From the NCBI RefSeq assembly GCF_001623525.1, contig NZ_CP015225.1, forward strand, positions 5,220,501 through 5,284,500: DNA of 64,000 bases, given 5' to 3'. This stretch comes from Pseudomonas fluorescens. Its GTDB lineage: Bacteria; Pseudomonadota; Gammaproteobacteria; Pseudomonadales; Pseudomonadaceae. This document shows positions 46,494 through 54,755 of the stretch, piece by piece. The notes under the pieces are model-generated. The model saw only the letters and a program-made list of their open reading frames with translations, made no database searches and was not told the DNA's origin. The first letter of the stretch is position 1, and each line of letters opens with the position of its first letter. A program made the position numbers and the translations under genes.

Positions 46494-47851
46494 TGATGCA
46501 GGCGGCCATCGCGCGACTGGAGGCCTGGGAGGCCGGGCAATTGGCGCACTTGCGTCGCTTCGCGCCGGTCATGGTGCGCGGACGGGTGCAGCGGGTCAGC
46601 GGCATCTTGCTGCAGTGCCGGCTGCCGGGGGCGCAGATCGGCGACCTCTGCCGGGTCGAGCGCGACGCCCGCGAGCCGCTGCTCGCCGAAATTGTCGGCT
46701 TCGACCAGCACGATGCCTTGCTCAGCGCCTTGGGCGGGCTGGAGGGCGTCCGGGTCGGGGCGGCGGTGGAGCCGCTGGGCATGCCGCATCGGGTGTGCGT
46801 GGGGCCGCAGTTGTTGGGCCAGGTGCTGGATGGATTCGGCCGGCCGCTGGTGGATGGCGGCGCGGGAGCCTTCGCCGGTGCGCATGTGCCGAATGCATCG
46901 CAGGTGATTGGCGAGGCCCCGGCGCCCACCGCGCGACCGCGCATCCAACGGCCCTTGATGACCGGCGTACGGGCCATCGATGGCCCGCTGACGCTCGGCG
47001 AAGGCCAGCGTGTAGGGCTGTTCGCCGGCGCCGGCTGTGGCAAGACCACACTGTTGGCGGAGATTGCCCGGAACGTTGACTGCGATGTCATCGTGTTCGG
47101 CTTGATCGGCGAGCGTGGGCGTGAACTGCGTGAATTCCTCGACCACGAGCTGGATGATGAACTGCGTGCCCGTGCGGTGCTGGTGTGCGCCACCTCCGAT
47201 CGCTCCAGCATGGAACGCGCCCGCGCAGCGTTCACTGCGACGGCATTGGCCGAGGGTTTTCGTGCCCGGGGCCAACGCGTGCTGCTGCTCATCGACTCGC
47301 TGACCCGCTTCGCCCGGGCCCAGCGTGAGATCGGCCTGGCCGCCGGCGAGCCGTTGGGGCGTGGCGGCCTGCCGCCGTCGGTCTACAGCCTGCTGCCGCG
47401 CCTGGTCGAACGGGCCGGGCTGACCAACGAGGGCGCTATCACCGCGTTTTATACGGTGCTCATCGAGCAGGATTCCATGAACGATCCCGTGGCGGATGAA
47501 GTACGTTCGCTGCTCGACGGTCACATCGTGCTGTCACGCAAGCTCGCGGAACGCGGCCACTACCCGGCAATCGATGTGCTGGCCAGCCTGTCGCGAATCT
47601 TGGCCAATGTGGCCGAGGCGGAGCACCTGCGGGCGGGCATCAATCTGCGTCGGTTGTTGTCGGCCTATGAACAAATCGAACTGATGTTGCGCCTGGGCGA
47701 ATACCAGGCCGGCGCTGACCCCTTGACCGACCTGGCGGTGGAGTCGCGTGGCGCCCTGGACGCCTTCCTGCGCCAGGACCTGCGTGAGCCGGAGCAGCTT
47801 GCTTCCACGCTCGCCCACCTGCAGCAGTTGACCGCCTATGTCCCGGGTTGA
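46490..47851 (+). CDS. hrcN: HrcN (SctN), type III secretion ATPase
   Basis: A 453-aa F1-beta/FliI-like ATPase: Walker A GAGCGKTT (K185), RGRELREF, Walker B LLLIDSLTRFARAQREIGLAAGEP, and the catalytic-interface segment GRGGLPPSVYSLLPRLVERAG. It uncouples chaperones and unfolds substrates at the export gate. Start is GTG at 46490 or ATG at 46493 within the hrpQ stop. Confidence 0.95.
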   Translation: MMMQAAIARLEAWEAGQLAHLRRFAPVMVRGRVQRVSGILLQCRLPGAQIGDLCRVERDAREPLLAEIVGFDQHDALLSALGGLEGVRVGAAVEPLGMPHRVCVGPQLLGQVLDGFGRPLVDGGAGAFAGAHVPNASQVIGEAPAPTARPRIQRPLMTGVRAIDGPLTLGEGQRVGLFAGAGCGKTTLLAEIARNVDCDVIVFGLIGERGRELREFLDHELDDELRARAVLVCATSDRSSMERARAAFTATALAEGFRARGQRVLLLIDSLTRFARAQREIGLAAGEPLGRGGLPPSVYSLLPRLVERAGLTNEGAITAFYTVLIEQDSMNDPVADEVRSLLDGHIVLSRKLAERGHYPAIDVLASLSRILANVAEAEHLRAGINLRRLLSAYEQIELMLRLGEYQAGADPLTDLAVESRGALDAFLRQDLREPEQLASTLAHLQQLTAYVPG

Positions 47852-48257
47852 TCTGGACGCCCTGGCGCCGATACGCCGCCACCGCGAAGCGCAAGCCGAG
47901 CGGGCGTGGCGCCAGCAGCGCGAGCTTTTGCGTGAGCGCGAAGCCGCGGCTGCCGCCGCGCGCGCGCAGATGCAGGCGACCCGTGAGCAACAGGCGGTGC
48001 AGCGCGAGGCGTTGTACGGCGAGCACCGTGGCCGGGCGTTGAGCGTGTGCGAACTGAATGCCTGGAATACCCAGGAACGTCGCTTGATTGGCGAACTGGC
48101 TGAGCAAGCGCGGGCATTGCAGGCGCTGGACGATGAACAGGCGCAGCAGGCCCGGCACACGGCCGCTGCCCAGCAGCGGCTGCAAGGGCGCCGGCGAGAT
48201 CTGGAAAAGCTCAGCGCAATGATGGAGTACCTGGTGGAGCCCCCCAGCGATGAATGA
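47838..48257 (+). CDS. hrpO: HrpO (SctO), ATPase stalk protein
   Basis: A 139-aa protein that is almost entirely Arg/Gln/Glu/Ala-rich coiled coil, typical of FliJ/YscO-like stalk proteins that link the ATPase to the export gate. It overlaps hrcN by 14 bp and hrpP by 8 bp. The assignment rests on size, coiled coil and position. Confidence 0.85.
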   Translation: MSRVDLDALAPIRRHREAQAERAWRQQRELLREREAAAAAARAQMQATREQQAVQREALYGEHRGRALSVCELNAWNTQERRLIGELAEQARALQALDDEQAQQARHTAAAQQRLQGRRRDLEKLSAMMEYLVEPPSDE

Positions 48258-48819
48258 GCACAGCGTGCGCGGTGGGCCGACACCGCACGGCAATCCCCCG
48301 GCGGCCCCCGTCCGGCATCCGCCTCGAGCGTACGAGCAACCGCCTGCCCAGGTGAGTCGGGCAAGCCGTCCGGTGGAGCGCGAGTCCGCCCCTGCCACCG
48401 GACGCGACCCCGACCTGACGGCAGGCAGCAGTGACGGTTACTGGTTCCGTCAGTGGGTCGATGCGCCACGGGGCGGCGCGCAGGATGACAGCGCCGGCAC
48501 CGGTTCGCTGTCGGGCCTGGTGAACCTTTCGAGCGGCGAAGAGGAGGCGTTTGTCGACCAGCTCACGCCACGCTTGCGCGCCACCCTCGACCAGCAATTG
48601 GACCTGCTGCTGCATCTGCCCAATCTGGGCCGCATCAAGGTCTCCGCCCGGCGGCCAGGCGGGGCGTGCGGATGGGACGTCGGCCTGAGCAGCGAAAGTG
48701 CAGACGTACAGACGCGGCTGTCGAGTCGATCCGGTCGTCTCGAAGAGGCGCTGACCCAAAGCCTGGGCCAGCCGGTCAGCGTGCGCGTAGCGCAGGAAGA
48801 CGAGGTTAGCGCGACATGA
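48250..48819 (+). CDS. hrpP: HrpP (SctP), substrate-specificity switch protein
   Basis: A 189-aa protein with a Pro/Ser-rich flexible N-terminal half (PHGNPPAAPVRHPPRAYEQPPAQ) and a folded C-terminal part containing LNLLLHLPNL-like and GWDVGLSSESADVQTRLSSRSGRLEEALTQSLGQPVSVRV, matching the T3S4 domain pattern. SctP sets pilus/needle length and switches export. Overlaps both neighbours. Confidence 0.83.
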   Translation: MNEHSVRGGPTPHGNPPAAPVRHPPRAYEQPPAQVSRASRPVERESAPATGRDPDLTAGSSDGYWFRQWVDAPRGGAQDDSAGTGSLSGLVNLSSGEEEAFVDQLTPRLRATLDQQLDLLLHLPNLGRIKVSARRPGGACGWDVGLSSESADVQTRLSSRSGRLEEALTQSLGQPVSVRVAQEDEVSAT

Positions 48820-49919
48820 CAGTCCATGCATTGGTGCTGCCGACGGTGGGCAGCGAGGACGCCACCGCCCGGCGGCTATTGGGAATTGGCGTCCGGTTGC
48901 CCTTCGAGGTGGCGGGCGAGACGGGCTTGCTGGAACTGACTCCGGGCGGCGTTGCGGCTGGGAGCACGCCGTGTGTGCTGGCGTGTGCCCATGGTGTCTT
49001 TACCTTGGACGAGGCCGGCGCGGTGCTCAGCCTGTTCGGTGAATGCCCGGTGGTCCTGCCTGCCGAACCCGGGCCGGATGACACGTGGTTCTGGTCGCTG
49101 TTCCAGCAAGCCCTGAGCGAGCCCCTGCGCCAGGTCTTCGGTTTTATCAAACCAGCGGCCGGACCCGCGGTGCAGGGCATTGCCTGCCGGCTCGACGTGA
49201 GGGTGGGCGCGGCCCGCGTCACGAGCCATCTGGAAATGACCGGTGCGACCTTGCTGGGGCTGCTTCGCACCGATCCCTGGCAACGGCTAGCCGCGCCGGT
49301 GATCGAGGGCTTTGCGCTGCGTGTCCCGTTGGAACTGGGACACCTGGCGCTGGCCGCCGGGCAGGTGGCGACGTTGCGCCCCGGTGATGTGTTGGTGCCG
49401 CAAACCCCTTTGTTCGATTCATCCGGCCAAGGGCTGATTCGCCTGGGCCGGCATTGTTTGCAGGTGCGGGTACACAGCCGTGCCGCGCCGTTGCGCCTGA
49501 CCTTGCTCGCTCTGGAGGAGACCGTTATGAGCACCACCGCCGACACCGACATCCTGACGCCGGACTGGGACGATAGCACCGGCTATGAACCTGACGCCCA
49601 AACTGGCGAGGCGACTGAGCACCCGCTGTCGGCCTATGCCGCTGAAACCGAGGTGGCACCGATGACGGAGCCGGTCGCTGCCGATCTCCCCGAGCGTTTC
49701 GACGACCTGCCGCTGGCGCTGACGATACGCTGCGGTCATTTGCACCTGACCTTGGGCGAGCTGCGCAATCTGGCGCCCGGCGCGGTGCTGCAAGTGCCAG
49801 GTGTGGCACCGGGGACGGCGGCGCTGTTTTATGGCGAACGAGCTCTGGCCCAGGGCGAGCTGGTCGAGGTCGATGGCCGATTGGGTCTGCAAATCGCCCG
49901 CGTGGATGTGGCTGGATGA
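48816..49919 (+). CDS. hrcQ: HrcQ (SctQ), cytoplasmic sorting-platform protein, fused form
   Basis: A 367-aa protein carrying both an HrcQa-like N-terminal part and, after an acidic linker (~237-290), an HrcQb-like SPOA domain ([66 protein letters not shown]). P. syringae splits this into hrcQa and hrcQb; here it is one frame. An internal start at 49527 with a strong ribosome site could still give the short product. ATGA overlaps join it to hrpP and hrcR. Confidence 0.9.
   Translation: MTVHALVLPTVGSEDATARRLLGIGVRLPFEVAGETGLLELTPGGVAAGSTPCVLACAHGVFTLDEAGAVLSLFGECPVVLPAEPGPDDTWFWSLFQQALSEPLRQVFGFIKPAAGPAVQGIACRLDVRVGAARVTSHLEMTGATLLGLLRTDPWQRLAAPVIEGFALRVPLELGHLALAAGQVATLRPGDVLVPQTPLFDSSGQGLIRLGRHCLQVRVHSRAAPLRLTLLALEETVMSTTADTDILTPDWDDSTGYEPDAQTGEATEHPLSAYAAETEVAPMTEPVAADLPERFDDLPLALTIRCGHLHLTLGELRNLAPGAVLQVPGVAPGTAALFYGERALAQGELVEVDGRLGLQIARVDVAG
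49527..49919 (+). CDS. Predicted internal translation product of hrcQ (HrcQb-like, 130 aa)
   Basis: In frame within hrcQ, GGAGGAG at 49514-49520 precedes ATGAGCACC at 49527 with good spacing. The product would be the acidic linker plus the SPOA domain, matching the separately encoded HrcQb of P. syringae and the short SctQ forms made by internal initiation in other type III systems. Inferred, not proven. Confidence 0.55.
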   Translation: MSTTADTDILTPDWDDSTGYEPDAQTGEATEHPLSAYAAETEVAPMTEPVAADLPERFDDLPLALTIRCGHLHLTLGELRNLAPGAVLQVPGVAPGTAALFYGERALAQGELVEVDGRLGLQIARVDVAG

Positions 49920-50569
49920 GCTTCCAGGGGGTCGACCCCTTTCTGCTGGCGCTGTTCATTGGTGGGATTTCGTTGGTCCCCCTGCTGCTGATTATCTGCA
50001 GCGCCTTTCTCAAGATAGCCATCGTGTTGACGATCACCCGTAACGCCATCGGTGTGCAGCAGGTGCCACCCAATATGGCCCTGTATGCCATTGCCCTGGC
50101 CGCGACGCTGTTCATCATGGCGCCGGTGGGCCACAACATCGCCGAACAGCTGAAGGAACAGCCGCTGGATTTCAGCAGCACCGAGGCGTTGCAAGGTTCT
50201 GCGCTGAACGCGGTAAAACCGTTGCAGGCTTTCATGTCGCGCAACACCAACCCGGACATCCTCGCCCACCTGCTGGAAAACACCCAGCGGATGTGGCCCA
50301 AGGAGCGCGCCGAGCAGGCCAGCCGCGACGACCTGATGCTGCTCATTCCGGCCTTCATGCTGTCGGAGCTCGAGGCCGGTTTCCAGATGGGATTCCTGAT
50401 CTATATCCCGTTCATTGTCATCGACCTGATCGTGTCCAACCTGCTGCTGGCACTCGGCATGCAGATGGTCGCGCCCATGACCATTTCGTTGCCGCTCAAG
50501 CTGCTGATTTTTGTCCTCGTGCAGGGCTGGACGCAATTGCTCGACAGCCTCTTCTATTCCTATCTTTGA
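49916..50569 (+). CDS. hrcR: HrcR (SctR), export apparatus membrane protein
   Basis: A 217-aa FliP/SctR protein with four hydrophobic segments ([70 protein letters not shown]). SctR makes the core of the helical export pore. ATGA overlap with hrcQ. Confidence 0.96.
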   Translation: MSFQGVDPFLLALFIGGISLVPLLLIICSAFLKIAIVLTITRNAIGVQQVPPNMALYAIALAATLFIMAPVGHNIAEQLKEQPLDFSSTEALQGSALNAVKPLQAFMSRNTNPDILAHLLENTQRMWPKERAEQASRDDLMLLIPAFMLSELEAGFQMGFLIYIPFIVIDLIVSNLLLALGMQMVAPMTISLPLKLLIFVLVQGWTQLLDSLFYSYL

Positions 50570-50578
50570 GGACGTGCG

Positions 50579-50833
50579 ATGGACGCGCTGACGTTGTTTA
50601 AGGAAGGCATGCTGCTGGTGGTCCTGCTCTCCGCACCGCCCTTGATCGTTGCGGTGATCGTCGGTGTACTGACGTCCCTGGTGCAGGCCTTGATGCAGAT
50701 CCAGGACCAGACCTTGCCCTTCGGCATCAAGCTGGTGGCGGTCGGGCTGACCTTGCTGGTGACGGGCCGCTGGATCGGTGTGGAGCTGCTTGGACTGTTG
50801 CGTCGGGCATTCGAAATGATGGCCAATACCTGA
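50579..50833 (+). CDS. hrcS: HrcS (SctS), export apparatus membrane protein
   Basis: An 84-aa FliQ/SctS protein with two membrane helices (LLVVLLSAPPLIVAVIVGVLTSLVQAL and LVAVGLTLLVTGRWIGVELL). The stop overlaps the hrcT ATG by one base. Confidence 0.95.
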   Translation: MDALTLFKEGMLLVVLLSAPPLIVAVIVGVLTSLVQALMQIQDQTLPFGIKLVAVGLTLLVTGRWIGVELLGLLRRAFEMMANT

Positions 50834-51630
50834 TGACGGCCCAGGCTTTCGTCCCGTATTTCGACTTGCTGCTGTCGATCGCGCTCGGCATGGCGCGGAT
50901 TTACCCGGTCGCTTACCTGGTCCCGGTGTTTTGCTTCCAGCACCTGCGAGGCTTGCCGCGCCATGCCGTTGTGTTTGCCCTGGGCATGTTGCCGGCGCCC
51001 GGTATTCGCCAGGCGCTGATCGATGCCCAGGTCAATTGGCTGTCGCTGGCCGGGTTGATGTTCAAGGAGCTGGTGCTGGGCTTCTTGCTCGGGGTGCTGT
51101 TGGCGATGCCGTTCTGGTTGTATGAATCGGTGGGCGCCTTGCTGGACAACCAGCGCGGTGCGCTCATCGGTGGCCAGTTGAATCCGGCGCTCGGCACCGA
51201 CACCACGCCCCTGGGCCTCTTGTTCAAGGAGATGACGATCTTGCTGCTGGTCACCACCCTGGGCATTGGCACGTTGACCCAGGTGATCTGGGACAGCTAC
51301 CTGGTGTGGTCGCCCACCGTTTGGTTTCCATTGCCTGGCGCGGATGGCTTCGGCGTGTTTCTCGGGCTGCTCGCCGAAATGTTCATGCACATGATGCTCT
51401 ACGCGGCGCCCTTTATCGGCTTGCTGTTGCTGGTGGAGTTCAGCCTGGCGCTGCTCAGCCTGTATAGCCCGCAATTGCAGGTGTTCGTCCTCGCCATGCC
51501 GGCCAAGAGCCTGATTGGCCTGGGCTTCCTGCTGTTCTACCTGCCCACGCTGTGGGACGCGATGACTGGCCGTCTTGGTCGCTATGGCGAAATCCGGCAT
51601 CTGCTTCACCTGTTGTTGCAGGCGCCCTGA
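50833..51630 (+). CDS. hrcT: HrcT (SctT), export apparatus membrane protein
   Basis: A 265-aa FliR/SctT protein with about six hydrophobic segments and GALLDNQRGALIGGQLNPALGTDTTPLGLLFKE, the conserved cytoplasmic loop. With SctR and SctS it forms the export core. Confidence 0.95.
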   Translation: MTAQAFVPYFDLLLSIALGMARIYPVAYLVPVFCFQHLRGLPRHAVVFALGMLPAPGIRQALIDAQVNWLSLAGLMFKELVLGFLLGVLLAMPFWLYESVGALLDNQRGALIGGQLNPALGTDTTPLGLLFKEMTILLLVTTLGIGTLTQVIWDSYLVWSPTVWFPLPGADGFGVFLGLLAEMFMHMMLYAAPFIGLLLLVEFSLALLSLYSPQLQVFVLAMPAKSLIGLGFLLFYLPTLWDAMTGRLGRYGEIRHLLHLLLQAP

Positions 51631-51645
51631 AGGAGGGCTTCGCCC

Positions 51646-52746
51646 ATGAGCGAAGACAGTGGCGAAAAGACCAAGCGGGCGACGCCGAAGAAGATTCGCG
51701 ACGCGCGCAACAAAGGCCAGGTCGGCCAAAGCCAGGACTTGAGCAGCCTGCTGGTGCTTGCGGCGATCACCGAAGTGGCATTGACCCAGGCCGACGACAG
51801 CATGCAGGCCTTGGGAGACATGGTGGCATTCCCGCTGCATCGGCTGGATGTCGACTTCGTGCGTGCCTTCGAGGAAACCTTGGCCCACGCCGGTGGCGTG
51901 CTGCTCAACTTCACCTTGATGACCGTAGGGTTGGCGATCGTCACGCGCCTGGTGGCCGGTTGGATACAGTTCGGTTTCCTGTTCGCCCCCGAGGCCCTTC
52001 AGCCGGACCCGAACCGCTTGAACCCGATGAACCAGGCCAAACAGATGTTCTCCGGCCAGGCGCTGATCAACCTGTTCATGGGGCTGGTCAAGGCCGTGTT
52101 TATCGGCACCGTGATTTATCTGGTGACCCTGCCGGCACTCGGGTCGTTGATCAGCCTGGTCAACGGCGACCTGCACAGCTATTGGCGCGGGCTGGCCAGC
52201 CTGTTTCGGCACATCATGCACATTTGCCTGGGTGTATTGCTGGTGCTGGCGATCCTCGACTTCGGCCTGCAGAAATATTTCTTCGCCAAGCGCCTGCGCA
52301 TGAGCGAGGAGGAAGTGCGCAAGGAGTTCAAGGAAATGGAAGGCGACCCCCACGTAAAAATGCATCGCCGCAGCCTGGCCCGGCAATTGGTCGACCAGCC
52401 CGTCAACAAAGAGACCAAGCCGGTGGAAGACGCCGACATGCTGGTGGTCAACCCCACCCACTTTGCCGTCGCGCTGTTGTATCGTCCCGAGGAAACGCCG
52501 CTGCCGCAGTTGATCGTCAAAGGCGTCGATGCCGAGGCCCGGGCGCTGATCGAGCGGGCCAAGGCGGCCCGGGTTCCGGTCATCCAGTGCATCTGGCTGG
52601 CGCGCACGATCTACCGTGAAGACGTCGGCGGCTACATCCCCCGGGAAACGCTCCAGGCGGTCGCCCACATTTATCGGGTGTTGCGCGAACTGGATGACGA
52701 GGCCAAGGGCGAGGTCATCGAGATACCGGAATTGAACCAGCGTTGA
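51646..52746 (+). CDS. hrcU: HrcU (SctU), autoproteolytic export switch
   Basis: A 366-aa FlhB/YscU protein: N-terminal EKTKRATPKKIRDARNKGQVGQSQDL, four membrane segments, and the autocleavage motif NPTHFAVAL (N269-H272) in the cytoplasmic domain. Cleavage at Asn-Pro switches export specificity together with SctP. Last gene of the rightward core operon. Confidence 0.96.
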   Translation: MSEDSGEKTKRATPKKIRDARNKGQVGQSQDLSSLLVLAAITEVALTQADDSMQALGDMVAFPLHRLDVDFVRAFEETLAHAGGVLLNFTLMTVGLAIVTRLVAGWIQFGFLFAPEALQPDPNRLNPMNQAKQMFSGQALINLFMGLVKAVFIGTVIYLVTLPALGSLISLVNGDLHSYWRGLASLFRHIMHICLGVLLVLAILDFGLQKYFFAKRLRMSEEEVRKEFKEMEGDPHVKMHRRSLARQLVDQPVNKETKPVEDADMLVVNPTHFAVALLYRPEETPLPQLIVKGVDAEARALIERAKAARVPVIQCIWLARTIYREDVGGYIPRETLQAVAHIYRVLRELDDEAKGEVIEIPELNQR

Positions 52747-52753
52747 GGTCGAT

Positions 52754-52782
52754 GGAACCGATGCATACGCGGTTGCCACTCA
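52754..52782 (+). promoter_or_regulatory. hrp box after hrcU
   Basis: GGAACC, 16 nt, CCACTCA: exact consensus match, 8 bp after the hrcU stop and 80 bp before the 172-aa gene at 52863. Confidence 0.9.
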
Positions 52783-52862
52783 GGGAGTGAGCCAGGCTCG
52801 TCCGCAGGATCCGGCCTGCCGACAGTGCACACCACACAGACATCGACCCGTGGAGGATTCCC

Positions 52863-53381
52863 ATGCCCGAACCCAGTTCCCTGACAAGCCCCTTAAGGGG
52901 CACAGGTGCCCTGCACGGCACCGACAGCTTATCGCCGTCGCGCTCCCCCTCGCTGAGCCAGCGGCCCCGTGAGGCGCAGCAGCGCGAAGGCACCCAAAGC
53001 CTGCATGGCCGGGGACGTTCCTCCTCGACGCCACCGGCAATGCATCAGCGTGGCCGCCCCCGAGCGCGGGACGCCAATCACGCGGCGCCGTCGAATGACA
53101 CGCAACCGCTGAATGACACGCAAACGTCCAGTCCCGCTTCGGAATCTCGCACGCCGGACTCTTTCATGCGCGAGATGGAAACCCGTCAAAAGCAGTTGAT
53201 GGAAAAGCAGTTCGAGATGCAGATGGGGATGGAAGAGCGCCAGAGCACCATGATGCTCATTAAAAGCTCCGCCGACATGGCCAAGTTGATGAGCGATACG
53301 GTGACGGAGGTCACCAAGGGCTTCATGGACAGTGCAAGGAAAGTCATGCAGGAGGGTGGCGAAGCGATGAAGCTTCGATAA
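52863..53381 (+). CDS. Hrp-regulated protein with HrpA-like C-terminal region; putative secreted pilin-like or effector protein
   Basis: A 172-aa protein I do not recognise by name. Residues ~1-105 are Ser/Pro/Arg/Gln-rich and likely disordered, resembling a type III export signal. Residues ~106-172 are a Met- and Lys-rich amphipathic helix. The last ~40 residues (KSSADMAKLMSDTV...KGFMDSARKV...GGEAMK) align with the end of the HrpA-like pilin at 61544-61753 (KSEFDQKKLVADTM...AGSMDTATKA...MGEASK), sharing about 17 of 40 positions by eye. It has its own exact hrp box and faces a CesT-type chaperone gene. It may be a second pilin, a pilus-tip protein or an effector. Confidence 0.75.
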   Translation: MPEPSSLTSPLRGTGALHGTDSLSPSRSPSLSQRPREAQQREGTQSLHGRGRSSSTPPAMHQRGRPRARDANHAAPSNDTQPLNDTQTSSPASESRTPDSFMREMETRQKQLMEKQFEMQMGMEERQSTMMLIKSSADMAKLMSDTVTEVTKGFMDSARKVMQEGGEAMKLR

Positions 53382-53406
53382 AGCGATGAGCCCACATAAA
53401 GCGGCG

Positions 53407-53502
53407 CAGGAGCTGTCGAGTGCAACGAGGCTGCGATCTTTTCAATGACACTTGAATCTCAAGCGAAAGATCAAGAGATCGCAGGCTTCGCCAGCTTCTA
53501 CA
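53407..53502. repeat. Inverted intergenic repeat
   Basis: CAGGAGCTGTCGAGTGCAAC...GGCTGCGATCTTTT is mirrored by AAAGATCAAGAGATCGCAGGC...GCCAGCTTCTAC. It lies between the convergent pilin-like and chaperone genes and may act as terminator for both. Confidence 0.75.
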
Positions 53503-53505
53503 GGG

Positions 53506-53955
53506 TTAGCCCAGTCGGGTGCGGTTGGTGTTGAGCGAGGCCGGACGAGGGCTGCCCGGCGGTGCAGGCACCGCCAAGCGCGCTCGAATGTCGCCGACCT
53601 GGGCGACGAAACCGACGATCCAATGGCAGAACCGCGCCTCGTCGAGCATCGCCAGCGGACAATGGGCACACAAGCGAACGCTGCCCTTATCGTCCAGGGC
53701 CAGCCAGCTGCCGCCGAGCAGATCCAATCGAAAATTGAGTTCCAGCAGCCGCTTGTGCAAGCCGGGCGCGTGGGCGGGTATATCGATGGCGCTATGGAGG
53801 ATGGCGACATCGCCGTGATCGGGCAACTCGATGACCACGGCTTCGCGGTTGCTCGCGTCATACAGCGCGCACACGCCACCTTCCAACTGCAAGTGCGCAT
53901 GCAAATGTTCCGCGAGGGCCGAGATCAAGCGCTGGGCAAGCGGTGCGACGGTCAT
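53506..53955 (-). CDS. CesT-family type III chaperone, partner unknown
   Basis: A 149-aa protein (MTVAPLAQRLISALAEHLHAHLQLEGGVCALYDASNREAVVIELPDHGDVAILHSAIDIPAHAPGLHKRLLELNFRLDLLGGSWLALDDKGSVRLCAHCPL...) with the alternating strand/helix layout of class I chaperones; the LLELNF...LGGSWLALDDKGSVRLC block is diagnostic. No effector of matching position is adjacent on its strand; the convergent 172-aa protein is the nearest candidate client. No hrp box is visible directly upstream, where a large repeat sits. It may be read through from the hrpF operon. Confidence 0.8.
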   Translation of the reverse strand: MTVAPLAQRLISALAEHLHAHLQLEGGVCALYDASNREAVVIELPDHGDVAILHSAIDIPAHAPGLHKRLLELNFRLDLLGGSWLALDDKGSVRLCAHCPLAMLDEARFCHWIVGFVAQVGDIRARLAVPAPPGSPRPASLNTNRTRLG

Positions 53956-53990
53956 GGAAAACCTCTCTCATAAAGTCTCTGGATGAATCA

Positions 53991-54126
53991 CTGTGGCGAG
54001 GGAGCTTGCTCCCGCTGGGCTGCGCAGCGGCCCCAAAACCATTCAACGCGGTGCACCGGGAGATACCGTTTGCGGTAGTTTTTACGACTGCTGCGCAGCC
54101 GAGCGGGAGCAAGCTCCCTCGCCACG
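53991..54126. repeat. Large inverted repeat (REP family)
   Basis: CTGTGGCGAGGGAGCTTGCT...GGGCTGCGCAGCGGC is mirrored by GCTGCGCAGCC...AGCAAGCTCCCTCGCCAC. It interrupts the leftward operon between hrpV and the chaperone gene. Confidence 0.85.
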
Positions 54127-54161
54127 GGTTCAGTGTTGCTCCTGGGTGAACAGCATTGCCC

Positions 54162-54539
54162 TCAATACGTGGCCGAGTAATCATCGAGGTCTTCCAGGCC
54201 CAGCAGCGACAGCTGACGGGACTGGATTTCATCAAGCAGCTCAGTGGATAGCGGCGCGTCGGGCAGCGCCTGCCAGACCACGAGTGCCCGCTGCGGATCG
54301 AGAAATACGAACAGCTGGGCGTAGTCGGCCGGCTGGGCGAAACGCCGTTCGAGGGCATGCTGGATCTGGTTTGCACGCAGCGCCTGGCTTTGTATTTGTA
54401 AGGCGAGCCCCACGCTGTGTGGCTCGCGTCGCAGACAGAACTCGATGCCTGGAGCTATTTCCCAATACGTCGCGATGCCGGCGATGATGTTCTTCTGGAA
54501 GGCCTGGCGAGTGCTTACGCTGTGTACCGAAAAAGACAT
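54162..54539 (-). CDS. hrpV: HrpV, negative regulator of the type III system
   Basis: A 125-aa protein in the position of P. syringae HrpV (last gene after hrcC-hrpT), with similar size and a CesT-like fold pattern (YWEIAPGIEFCLRREPHSVGLALQIQSQALRANQIQHALERRFAQ). HrpV binds the activator HrpS and is relieved by HrpG, whose gene is also present here. Assignment leans on order and length. Confidence 0.82.
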   Translation of the reverse strand: MSFSVHSVSTRQAFQKNIIAGIATYWEIAPGIEFCLRREPHSVGLALQIQSQALRANQIQHALERRFAQPADYAQLFVFLDPQRALVVWQALPDAPLSTELLDEIQSRQLSLLGLEDLDDYSATY

Positions 54540-54545
54540 AGCGTT

Positions 54546-54755
54546 TCAGTTCTCCAATGGGACGACCGTATGGTCCAGTGGGTGTTCGGGGGAGCCAAGG
54601 CCGCCGCGCATGCCGGGTGACCACCAGATCACCAGCCGACCGTTGTCCGGTTCGGCGCGGCTGCAGGCATCGCCCTGGCAGCCTGAGCGGTACGCGCAGC
54701 CGGCGAATACCGGCAGGCTCAGCAATAAAACGAGCAGCAGTGGCGTGCGACTCAT
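54546..54755 (-). CDS. hrpT: HrpT, small lipoprotein for secretin assembly
   Basis: A 69-aa protein with a lipoprotein signal (LLLVLLLSLPVFAGC, lipidated C20) and a short tail. HrpT has this size and position in P. syringae and helps the HrcC secretin localise. It overlaps hrcC by 4 bp (ATGA). Confidence 0.87.
   Translation of the reverse strand: MSRTPLLLVLLLSLPVFAGCAYRSGCQGDACSRAEPDNGRLVIWWSPGMRGGLGSPEHPLDHTVVPLEN

Noticed and set aside
50560..52779. 739-aa open frame on the minus strand
   Set aside because: It is antisense to hrcS, hrcT and hrcU, all of which are clear genes. Its Gln/His/Arg-rich composition marks it as a shadow.
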